Shown: piece by piece, positions 6,461-13,164 of the stretch
Position numbering within the stretch: the first letter of the stretch is position 1
Layout of the letters: each line of letters opens with the position of its first letter
DNA from: Natrialbaceae archaeon
Lineage (GTDB): Archaea > Halobacteriota > Halobacteria > Halobacteriales > Natrialbaceae
Assembly: GCA_003552885.1 (NCBI GenBank)
Contig: PUPA01000217.1
Location: forward strand, 1 to 27,055
DNA length: 27,055 bases
Reading direction: 5' to 3'
Notes under the pieces: model-generated
What the model was told of the DNA's origin: nothing
The model's input: the letters and a program-made list of their open reading frames with translations, nothing else
Database searches by the model: none
Made by a program: the position numbers and the translations under genes

Positions 6461-9127
6461 ATGGCGGTCGGGATGACGGACGCGGTCAACGATGACACGG
6501 ATGCGACGCGTCCGGCTCCGGCAGGGGACTCGTCGACCGGATCTGGGGGCGGCGCGGGTGAAAACACCGAGACACGCTCGAACACAGAACCGAGCGAAGG
6601 GAACACTGTCAGCGGCCGCTCTCGGAGGCCCGACCGGGTCGCCGAGCGGATTAGCGACCTGATCACCAACCGACCCGGAACGATCGTGCTCGTATTTTTA
6701 CTGTTAACGGGGGTGTTCTTCGTCGGGATCGTGGCCGACGAGGGCGTCGAAGGGGGTGACGATCAGTTCACCGAAGACACCGAATCAGAACAGGCCTTCG
6801 AGGAGATCCAGGACAACTTCGAACGGGGCGATCGCGAGAGCGGTGGGACGATCGGGCAGCTGGTTGTGGATACAGAGCGCAACGTCCTCGAACAGGGAAC
6901 CCTCCTTCGGATGTTGGCGTTCCAGGATCGGGTGGAGACACGGACCGACCTCCGGGTCGAGTCGACCACGAGCCCGGCCTCGTTGGTGGCCCAGCAGCTC
7001 GACCCATCGGCGGAGACGCCCGAGGAGATGTACCGGGCCGTCGATCGCGCGTCAGAGCGCCAGATCGGGGCGGCGATTGCCGATGCGGATGCCGAAGCGG
7101 ATCTGCCAGTCAGCACCGATTTCACGCCGGAATCGGCGTCCGCCGACGTCGCACAGATCGCAATCACCTACCGGACGCCGCCAGACGCCGGTAGTGACTT
7201 CGAGCTCGAACTGCTCGAGGACACCCGACAGGTCGCAGATCGGATCGATGGCTTCGACAGCAGCGAGAACGTGTTGCTTTTCGGGCAGGCGATCGTCGAG
7301 CAGGAAAACGAACAGCTGCTCGGCGATTCCGCCGCTCTGGTCTTCCCGGCCGCGATCATCCTCATCCTCTTCTTTCTGATCGTCGCCTACCGCGACCCGT
7401 TTGATCTGGCCATCGGCCTCGTGTCGCTGCTGCTGGCGTTCGTCTGGACGTTCGGGTTTATGGGATGGATCGGGATCCCCTTCTCCGAATCGATAATAAC
7501 GGTCTTCGCGCTCGTGCTCGCGGTGGGTATCGATTTCGGGATCCACGTCATCAACCGCTATCGCGAGGAACGGGCGGCGGGTGCCGGGATCGACGACGCA
7601 ATGTCGATCTCTAGTGAGCAGTTGCTGGTGGCGTTCGTGATCGTCGCACTGACCACGAGCTTCAGTTTTGGCGCGAATATCGTCAGTGGGCAGACGCAGG
7701 ATTTCGGCATCGTCGCCGCCGCCGGGACGGTTTTCACGTTGTTGATCTTCGGGCTCTTCCTTCCGGCAAGTAAGGTCAGGCTGGACCGCTTCCGGGCCGG
7801 CCGTCGGCTGCCAGCGTTTGGAACGAAGCCGATCCTGTCGGAAGGCTCGGTGGTGGCCCGGAGCCTCTCGGTGGGGATCTCCATCGCCCGAATTGCGCCG
7901 GTCCTCTTTCTGGCGATACTGTTGGTATTCGGCGGCAGCATTGCAGTCTACGGGACGGGCGTCGACGCCGATTTCGACACCGAAGTGTTCTTCCCCGATC
8001 AAGAGCGGGTCGAACTGTATCAGGAGCTTCCGGCCCCGCTGGGCGTCGATGAATACGTGTTCATCCAGTATCTGGAGTACATCGAAGAGGACTTCGAGAT
8101 CAGCGACGAGACGGTCACGATATTCATCGACGACCCCGACCTCCGATCGGCCAACGGCCTCTCGGCTATCGACGAGGCGCTTCGGAACCCACCCGACGTC
8201 TACGTTCAGGAAGGCCGTGAGGCGGAGGCCGAGTCCATTCTCGGAGTTTTAGAGAGCGAGGCCGACTCGGACCCCGAACTCGAAACTCTCCTAAAGCGGT
8301 ATGATCGGTCGGGAGACGGGATCCCGGACCGGGAGCTCGACGTCGTCTACGACCAGTTGTTCGCGTCGGCTGCGGGTGACCAGGCGCGAGACCGCATGAC
8401 GACCGATTATCGGATGACACGGGTGGACATCGAAGTCGATGTCGACGCCGAGCAAGAGGACGCCGTAGTGGCCACCCAGGAGATCGCTGACGGCATGCCC
8501 CTCGACGCCGTCGCCACGGGACAGCTCGTGATATTCGAAGAGGTAGCGGAAGAGACGACCCAGGCAGCGATCGTGAATCTGATTCTCGCAAGTGTCCTGA
8601 CCGGACTCGTCCTCGTCCTGTCGTTCCGATGGCTCGAGGGACGGGCGGCGTATGGGATACTGGTCCTCGTGCCGGTGTTGGGGTCGGTGGCACTCCTCGT
8701 CGCCACGATGCGATATCTCGATATTGCGCTCAGCCCGATCACCGCCCCGATTCTGGCGGTGGCTATCGGTCTCGGGGTCGATTACACGGTCCACTTCATG
8801 CATCGGTTCGTCGACGAATTTCAGGCCGACACCGATGTGTTCGACGCACTCTGGCAGACAGTTCTCGGAACCGGTGGTGCACTCACCGGCAGCATGATCA
8901 CGACGGTCTCCGGGCTCGGCATTCTGTACCTGGCTCTTATTCCGGTCCTGATGGAGTTCGGGCTCTTGCTCGCCCTTGGCGTGTTCTACGCCTGGCTGTC
9001 GGCGATCGTCGTACTGCCCTCGGCGATCGTCGCGTGGGACCGATACGTCGGTCCGCCCGAGGACATACCATCGCCCGGCAACGCAGAGACAGCCGATCCG
9101 AAGCGCGGCAGTTCTTGGCCGCCGTGA
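6461..9127 (+). CDS. RND superfamily (MMPL-type) exporter, 12 TM segments
   Basis: This 888-residue integral membrane transporter is predicted to be proton- or ion-driven. It shows two MMPL-like halves: TM1 about 74-92, a large extracytoplasmic domain 93-288, TM2-6 about 290-435, TM7 475-497, a second external domain 498-700, and TM8-12 about 702-858. The signature GIDFGIHVINRYREE (356-370) and its partner GVDYTVHFMHRFVDEF (772-787) mark equivalent helices in each half. The second external domain carries DRSGDGIPDREL (615-626), resembling a thrombospondin-type-3 calcium site. The N-terminus is Ser/Thr/Gly-rich and poorly ordered. ATG 6473 is an alternative start; neither start has a convincing promoter. 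Substrates could be lipids, hydrophobic compounds or isoprenoids. Codon use is less GC-biased than in the flanking housekeeping genes, suggesting transfer. Confidence 0.9.
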   Translation: MAVGMTDAVNDDTDATRPAPAGDSSTGSGGGAGENTETRSNTEPSEGNTVSGRSRRPDRVAERISDLITNRPGTIVLVFLLLTGVFFVGIVADEGVEGGDDQFTEDTESEQAFEEIQDNFERGDRESGGTIGQLVVDTERNVLEQGTLLRMLAFQDRVETRTDLRVESTTSPASLVAQQLDPSAETPEEMYRAVDRASERQIGAAIADADAEADLPVSTDFTPESASADVAQIAITYRTPPDAGSDFELELLEDTRQVADRIDGFDSSENVLLFGQAIVEQENEQLLGDSAALVFPAAIILILFFLIVAYRDPFDLAIGLVSLLLAFVWTFGFMGWIGIPFSESIITVFALVLAVGIDFGIHVINRYREERAAGAGIDDAMSISSEQLLVAFVIVALTTSFSFGANIVSGQTQDFGIVAAAGTVFTLLIFGLFLPASKVRLDRFRAGRRLPAFGTKPILSEGSVVARSLSVGISIARIAPVLFLAILLVFGGSIAVYGTGVDADFDTEVFFPDQERVELYQELPAPLGVDEYVFIQYLEYIEEDFEISDETVTIFIDDPDLRSANGLSAIDEALRNPPDVYVQEGREAEAESILGVLESEADSDPELETLLKRYDRSGDGIPDRELDVVYDQLFASAAGDQARDRMTTDYRMTRVDIEVDVDAEQEDAVVATQEIADGMPLDAVATGQLVIFEEVAEETTQAAIVNLILASVLTGLVLVLSFRWLEGRAAYGILVLVPVLGSVALLVATMRYLDIALSPITAPILAVAIGLGVDYTVHFMHRFVDEFQADTDVFDALWQTVLGTGGALTGSMITTVSGLGILYLALIPVLMEFGLLLALGVFYAWLSAIVVLPSAIVAWDRYVGPPEDIPSPGNAETADPKRGSSWPP

Positions 9128-9198
9128 TCCGGCCCCCGATGAGGCCAGCTCTGATCACTCCCCATACTGTCGGCTAACACCCCCTCGAAAACTCGATG

Positions 9199-9435
9199 TC
9201 AACCGCTCGTGAGCTCTCTGGACGACGTCTCTACTGAGGGGCTCCGCCAGGTCTCGGCGAAGCCGGTGTTCACGAGCGCTTTGCGGTGTCGACGTGCCGT
9301 CGGCTCGCCCACGAGGGCGCGGTTGGCGGTCTCGGCTGCCGACTGCCCGTCGTGGGTCCGCTCGACGATTTCGCACACCCGCTCGAACGGCGTGGTCTCC
9401 CCTTTCCAGTCCGCTTTGATCTGCTCGTTTCTCAA
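9199..9435 (-). pseudogene. Truncated winged-helix gene (DUF7342-like N-terminus)
   Basis: The frame encodes ADWKGETTPFERVCEIVERTHDGQSAAE and on through EPTARRHRKALVNTGFAET. This is the start and helix-turn-helix of the same type of regulator as the intact gene at 5195-5746 ('W-x-E-x-x-x-x-x-R-V' then a TAxxHxxxLV recognition helix). After about residue 62 the similarity stops and the frame runs into unrelated sequence and a stop. The wing and the whole C-terminal helical region are missing. There is no ATG; a TTG at 9435 is the only start available. I read it as a deletion remnant, though a very short DNA-binding protein cannot be excluded. Confidence 0.65.
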
Positions 9436-9476
9436 ACTGGCCCAACCAGATGGTGTCTAAAACCAGTCAGGTGGTG

Positions 9477-9687
9477 TTACTCGAGGAGGGTGTCGTCACC
9501 GCTCGCCATGTACACCGTCCGAGCGGCGACGTTGGTCGCGTGGTCGGCGACCTGTTCGATGTCAGCGACGGTGAGTAGCAACCGGATCACGTCGTCGTGG
9601 TACTCCTCGGGGTCGACACCCACGGTGCCGAGGCTGGTCGCGTCGGCGATGACCTGTTGGCTCGCATGCCTGGCGAGCTGATCGACC
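9477..9687 (-). pseudogene. phoU: 3' remnant of phoU (phosphate-uptake regulator)
   Basis: The - strand is open for about 70 codons ending TAA at 9479-9477. It encodes a helix DQLARHASQQVIAD, then PEEYHDDVIRLLLTVADIEQ, VADHATNVAARTVYMASGDD and a short tail. The 'RLLLT-x-x-D-x-E-x-x-x-D-H-A-x-N-x-A-A-R-T-x-Y-M' string is the hallmark final helix pair of PhoU. A full PhoU is about 220 residues with two such three-helix bundles, so roughly two thirds is missing. No start codon in frame restores a normal N-terminus, and the hydrolase gene ends only about 30 bases upstream of the break. There is no pst operon nearby. This is a decayed fragment left at the edge of the accessory stretch. Confidence 0.8.
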
Positions 9688-9716
9688 CCTCCCCGGCGGT
9701 CGGGGCCACCTCACCC

Positions 9717-10490
9717 CTACCCGGCGGACTCGAGGAAGCCGACGAGGAGATCGTTCACCGTCCGGGAACGCTCGACGAAAAAGAGGTGCCCGGCGCCCTC
9801 GAGCGGCTCGAACCGCCCGTTCGGGAGGGCCTCGGCGAGCGCCCGGCCGGCGTCGACGGGGACGAGTTCGTCGGCCGTCCCGTGGACGACGAGCGCCGGC
9901 TGCTCGAGCTCGTATCCCCAGTCGGTGGCGTCGAACCCCTCCAGGGCGGCGACCTGGCCCTCCCAGCCCTCCCGGTCGGCGTCCCCCTCCGCCCGCCAGT
10001 CGACGATCCCCTCGAGTACCTCGGGCTGGCGCTCCCGGAACGCAGCCGAGAGGCCGGCCTCGAGGGAGCGCCGGAGCGCCGCGGGCTCCCCGGGCGGTGC
10101 GAACAGGCCCTGGAAGTCGGCAGCGTCGCCGCGGACGGGCGTCCCGAACAGCGTCAGCGTCCGGATTCGGCCCGAGCGCCGGGCGGCGTCGAGCGCGATC
10201 GCGCCGCCGAGACCCGCGCCGACGGCGTGACACCGCCTGACGCCGCAGTCGACGAGGACGGCCTCGAGATCCGCGACGAGCGTTCCGAGGTCGTACGGCC
10301 CCGGGGGCCGATCCGAGCGCCCGGTCCCCCGGAGGTCGGCGACGATGGCCTCGTACGGGCCGGAAACGGCGGGCTGTTGCCACCCCCACGACCACGCGCC
10401 GAACCCGGCCTCCGGGAGGAAGGCGACCGCCTCCCCCTCGCCGTCGGCCTCGTAGTACAGCGAGACCCCCGCTCTCGTGACCGTCGGCAT
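9717..10490 (-). CDS. Alpha/beta-hydrolase fold protein lacking the nucleophile serine
   Basis: This 257-residue protein has the alpha/beta-hydrolase core: oxyanion-side loop LPEAGFGAWSWG, strand plus DLRGTGRSDRPPGPYDL, nucleophile elbow CHAVGAGLGGAIALDAA, acid strand VVHGTADELVPV (D207) and the late GAGHLFFVERS with H235. The elbow should read G-x-S-x-G but is G-A-G-L-G, so the nucleophile position (residue 93) is glycine (codon ggt, one change from agt). Asp and His remain. It may be a non-hydrolytic member, a binding protein, or an enzyme using another mechanism. The ATG at 10490 is preferred to the GTG at 10517 because a TATA-like ccgtttga lies 25-32 bases upstream of the ATG and the ATG begins at a conserved strand. 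It appears monocistronic. Confidence 0.88.
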   Translation of the reverse strand: MPTVTRAGVSLYYEADGEGEAVAFLPEAGFGAWSWGWQQPAVSGPYEAIVADLRGTGRSDRPPGPYDLGTLVADLEAVLVDCGVRRCHAVGAGLGGAIALDAARRSGRIRTLTLFGTPVRGDAADFQGLFAPPGEPAALRRSLEAGLSAAFRERQPEVLEGIVDWRAEGDADREGWEGQVAALEGFDATDWGYELEQPALVVHGTADELVPVDAGRALAEALPNGRFEPLEGAGHLFFVERSRTVNDLLVGFLESAG

Positions 10491-10536
10491 GGACGACCGT
10501 TCGCAGCCCGCGGTCAAACGGTTTCGGGTCGGTCGC

Positions 10537-11115
10537 CTACCACAACACGAGCCAGGAGACGCCGATGAAGATGACCATCCCGAAGACGTCGACGACGTTC
10601 GTCACCACGGGGATCGTCGTGTCGTCCGGGTCGATCCCCAGCCGGTAGGAGACGTAAGTCGTCGCGAAGCTGAAGACGACGGCGATGACGGCCACGGACA
10701 TCCCGCTGACGAGCGAGATGAAAAGCAGGGTGGCCAGCCCGATCGGGCCGCCGAAGAGGACGAGCCCGATGAGGTAGGCGCCGATCCCCAGCGCGGTGAA
10801 GATCGTCGCCGCCAGCGCCAGGATCGCGAGGACGTTCGCCCACAGCACCCGGTCGCGCGGGTCGAGCTCGGTGGTTCCCAGGTGAAATCGCGTGGAGAGC
10901 CGCGAGCTGAGGATCGCCCCGAGGTTCCCCCCCATGTCGACCATCGTCGGTACCATCACCGCGAGGATGGCGAACCGTTCCAGAAGCTCCTCTGCGCTCT
11001 CCAGGGTGATCCCCGCCGCGAGCACGATGATCGAGAGGACGACGAGCATCGGGAACATGTTGCCGACGATCGTCCGCCACTCCCAGCTGCCGAGTGAGCC
11101 CGACGGGACGACCAT
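10537..11115 (-). CDS. Stand-alone MgtE/SLC41-type membrane domain protein (second of pair)
   Basis: This 192-residue protein consists almost entirely of one MgtE integral-membrane domain, with five or so TM helices. The first-helix/pore signature VPTMVDMGGNLGAILSSRL (55-73) and the last-helix acid D176 in TNVVDVFGMVIF match positions used for Mg2+ coordination in bacterial MgtE. It has no N domain and no CBS domains, so the cytoplasmic Mg2+-sensing part of classical MgtE is absent. Its ATG overlaps the stop of the preceding gene by one base (TGATG at 11117-11113, - strand), which implies translational coupling and fixed stoichiometry. It probably forms a heterodimer with that neighbour. The cation is likely Mg2+, inferred from family. 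Confidence 0.85.
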   Translation of the reverse strand: MVVPSGSLGSWEWRTIVGNMFPMLVVLSIIVLAAGITLESAEELLERFAILAVMVPTMVDMGGNLGAILSSRLSTRFHLGTTELDPRDRVLWANVLAILALAATIFTALGIGAYLIGLVLFGGPIGLATLLFISLVSGMSVAVIAVVFSFATTYVSYRLGIDPDDTTIPVVTNVVDVFGMVIFIGVSWLVLW

Positions 11116-11684
11116 CAGACGATCACCTCGACGAGGCCGATCGCGAGCAGCATGAACACCATCCCGAAGATGTCACCGAGGGTGGTGACGATCGGGCCGA
11201 CGAGGTTGTCCGGATCGTAGCCGCGCTTGTAGCCGGCGAAGATCAGGAGCAAGAGCCCGAAGATCAACACCACCGACGTGAGGACGCCGGCGATCAGCAT
11301 GATGCCGACGAGCTCGTACAGGGCCGCCGCGGGCCACCCGAGGGCGAGCAGGGCGAGCCAGGTGACGACGCCGATGACGATCGAGATGCCGATGCCGTTG
11401 ATAAACGAGGCGAGGACGGCGTTGAGGAGTCGGTCGTTGCGCTCGAACGCCGGCGGGAGCAACCCCTGGTGGAGCCCACTGGAGATCCGACCGCCGAGCG
11501 CGCCGTAGACGTTGCCGCGGGTGGCCAGAAAGACGGGTACCATCACGAGCAACCCCGGGAACCGCTCGACGCTCTCGATTATCCCCTCGAGTACGACACC
11601 GGCGAAGAGCCCACCACCGAGGGCGATGAACAGGATCGGGATCGCCTCCCGGTAGATCGACCAGAATTCCGTCCGGGCGTCCAT
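11115..11684 (-). CDS. Stand-alone MgtE/SLC41-type membrane domain protein (first of pair)
   Basis: This 189-residue protein is a single MgtE membrane domain without CBS or N domains. The pore signature has drifted to VPVFLATRGNVYGALGGRISSGL (50-72), and the last TM holds D171 in TTLGDIFGMVFML. The short soluble N-terminus (MDARTEFWSIYREAIP) is amphipathic. Eukaryotic SLC41 transporters carry two such domains in one chain; here two genes joined by a 1-base overlap would supply the same unit as a heterodimer. A TATA-like tgttaaag (11707-11714) lies 23-30 bases before the ATG at 11684, so this gene leads the operon. Its promoter shares the spacer with the divergent small ORF and mgtE. Confidence 0.85.
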   Translation of the reverse strand: MDARTEFWSIYREAIPILFIALGGGLFAGVVLEGIIESVERFPGLLVMVPVFLATRGNVYGALGGRISSGLHQGLLPPAFERNDRLLNAVLASFINGIGISIVIGVVTWLALLALGWPAAALYELVGIMLIAGVLTSVVLIFGLLLLIFAGYKRGYDPDNLVGPIVTTLGDIFGMVFMLLAIGLVEVIV

Positions 11685-11706
11685 GTTCGCCCCTCGGACA
11701 GTCGGC

Positions 11707-11714
11707 TGTTAAAG
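11707..11714 (-). promoter_or_regulatory. Likely TATA box of the paired MgtE-domain operon
   Basis: On the - strand the sequence is ctttaaca, 23-30 bases before the ATG at 11684. This fits a leaderless start. Confidence 0.55.
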
Positions 11715-11757
11715 ATGCCGAGACGGAACGCGCCGCGGCCGGCGGACCGACCGCAGC

Positions 11758-11799
11758 TGCCGCGACCGTGAGGTGTACTGCCGCGGCCGTGAAATATAC
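11758..11799. repeat. Imperfect tandem repeat, two 21-bp units, in the divergent mgtE control region
   Basis: Units 11758-11778 and 11779-11799 share 17 of 21 bases. Both begin tgccgcg and contain ccgtga; the second is more AT-rich at its end (gaaatatac). The repeat lies between the promoters of the two mgtE transcription units, so a regulator-binding role is possible. Confidence 0.8.
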
Positions 11800-11843
11800 T
11801 ATCACACACCGTGGATAATTATATCGAGATTATTTTAAATGGA

Positions 11844-11853
11844 AATAAATATA
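11844..11853 (+). promoter_or_regulatory. Likely TATA box of the small ORF-mgtE operon
   Basis: The sequence aataaatata lies 27-36 bases before the ATG at 11880, inside a strongly AT-rich stretch (about 11791-11856). This argues for a start at 11880 rather than at the upstream ATG 11811, whose 5' codons are translated AT-rich promoter DNA. Confidence 0.6.
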
Positions 11854-11879
11854 GCCGAGGAACGACCATCCCCTGGCGC

Positions 11880-12074
11880 ATGCTGGATACCAGCCGTATC
11901 GGTTCCGACGGTACCGCGACGGCCGACTTCCCGAGCGACGCCGAGGAGGTGGTGGCCGAAACCGACCGCGAGCGGGGGTTGACCCTCGAGGAGCTCGTCC
12001 TCGACCTGCTGGAGGGGGAGTTCGCCGGCGTCATCCGATCGCACGCCCGAGGTGAGGTGTATGGAGGACGCTGA
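11880..12074 (+). CDS. Small acidic protein of unknown function preceding mgtE
   Basis: This 64-residue protein runs MLDTSRIGSDGTATADFPS, then an acidic helix SDAEEVVAETDRERG and a predicted helix LTLEELVLDLLEGEFAGVI. I do not recognise a family. The start at 11880 is chosen because a TATA box lies about 30 bases upstream; starting at 11811 would translate the promoter. Its last 14 bases overlap the start of the CBS-MgtE gene, so the two should be co-transcribed and perhaps translationally coupled. It might be a small regulatory or accessory subunit of the transporter, which itself lacks the usual N domain; that is inference. A chance ORF remains possible but is less likely given the acidic composition and coupling. 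Confidence 0.6.
   Translation: MLDTSRIGSDGTATADFPSDAEEVVAETDRERGLTLEELVLDLLEGEFAGVIRSHARGEVYGGR
12049..12055 (+). promoter_or_regulatory. Shine-Dalgarno sequence that sets the mgtE start
   Basis: GAGGTGA lies 5 bases before the ATG at 12061. It also covers the alternative GTG at 12052, which makes that GTG an unlikely start. Confidence 0.7.
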
Positions 12075-13119
12075 CCGGGTCCTCGACGGCGGCCTCGAGG
12101 TTCACGTCGACGAGATCGGCGAGCTCGCCGACGAGGAGTTCGTCTCCGTCACCCAGGACACGTTCGTCGGGCCCGCGATCGAGCAGTTCCGGGCGTTCGA
12201 GCCGGCCGTTCCCGGCGAGACGACGATCTACTACCTCTACGTCACCGACAACTACGGCCGGCTGGTCGGCGTGATGTCCCTGCGGGAGCTGCTCAACGCC
12301 CCGGAGGACGACGTCGTCGAGGAGCACATGGCGACGGAGCTCGTGACGATCGACGACGACGCCGACCCCGAGTACGTCGCCGGCGAGATGGCCGACCGGG
12401 AGTTCCCCGCGTTGCCGGTCGTCGACGGGGAGGGCGTGCTCGTCGGCGTCGTCCGGACCGACGACATGCTCGGGGTCGTCGAGGAGGAGGCGACCGAGGA
12501 CATCCTCAAGAGCGCGGGCTTTACGTTCACCGACGTCGAGTCCTCCCGCAGCGAGGCGATCCTCGAGTCCTCGATCGCCCGGATCCTCCGGCTTCGGCTC
12601 CCCTGGCTCGTGTTGGCGCTCGGCGGCGGACTGCTCGCGGGGCTGGTCATCGAGGGCTTCGAGGAGACCCTCGAGGCCGCGATCGCCCTCGCCTTTTTCG
12701 TCCCCGTCATCATGGACATGGGCGGCAACGTCGGCACCCAGGCGTCGACGATCTTCGTCCGCGGGCTCGCGCTGGGTCACATAGACGACCGAAACGCGAT
12801 GCGACACTTCGTCCGTGAGGGGCTGATCGGGCTGGCCATCGGGCTGATCATCGGCGCCCTCGGTGCCGGCGCCGCCTACGGCTGGCGACTGTGGGCAGGC
12901 GACCCCAACGCGGGGCTGATCGCCGTCGTCGTCTTCGTCGCGCTCGTGTCGGTGTGTGTCGTCGCGAGCGTCGTCGGCTACGTCATCCCGTGGCTGATGA
13001 ACAAACTCGGCTTCGATCCCGCCGCCGCGTCGGATCCGCTGATCACGACGGTGAAAGACGTCACCGCGCTCTTGATCTACTTCGGGCTCGCGTGGTTCCT
13101 GCTCGCGGAGCTGCTGTAG
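12061..13119 (+). CDS. mgtE: CBS-domain magnesium transporter MgtE
   Basis: This 352-residue transporter has two CBS domains (about 27-82 and 92-145), a connecting helix near 160-178 and a C-terminal MgtE membrane domain of five helices (about 178-352). The signature FFVPVIMDMGGNVGTQASTI carries the family's MxMGGNxGTQ motif. The late ITTVKDVTALLIYFG supplies the acidic residue (D333) that binds Mg2+ in the pore of characterised MgtE. The N-terminal superhelical N domain of bacterial MgtE is missing, so gating by cytoplasmic Mg2+ would rest on the CBS pair alone. ATG 12061 is chosen over GTG 12052 because GAGGTGA lies 5 bases before it. The gene overlaps the small ORF upstream and is divergent from the two stand-alone MgtE domains. 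Confidence 0.93.
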   Translation: MEDADRVLDGGLEVHVDEIGELADEEFVSVTQDTFVGPAIEQFRAFEPAVPGETTIYYLYVTDNYGRLVGVMSLRELLNAPEDDVVEEHMATELVTIDDDADPEYVAGEMADREFPALPVVDGEGVLVGVVRTDDMLGVVEEEATEDILKSAGFTFTDVESSRSEAILESSIARILRLRLPWLVLALGGGLLAGLVIEGFEETLEAAIALAFFVPVIMDMGGNVGTQASTIFVRGLALGHIDDRNAMRHFVREGLIGLAIGLIIGALGAGAAYGWRLWAGDPNAGLIAVVVFVALVSVCVVASVVGYVIPWLMNKLGFDPAAASDPLITTVKDVTALLIYFGLAWFLLAELL

Positions 13120-13164
13120 GCTCCACGCGGTCCGTGGGTCGCTCACTCGAGCGGGAGCACGCGA

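Noticed and set aside
5985..6476. 163-codon + strand frame in the spacer before the RND exporter
   Set aside because: Neutral, Ser/Arg-rich composition unlike haloarchaeal proteins, no family match by eye, overlaps the exporter start.
11811..11879. Longer start (ATG 11811) for the small ORF before mgtE
   Set aside because: It would translate the AT-rich promoter region; the TATA box at 11844-11853 would then lie inside the gene.
12031..13146. Long - strand open frame (371 codons) antisense to mgtE
   Set aside because: It mirrors the codon structure of a clear transporter gene, is extremely Asp/Arg/His-rich without recognisable motifs, and has no promoter. It is a GC-rich shadow frame.
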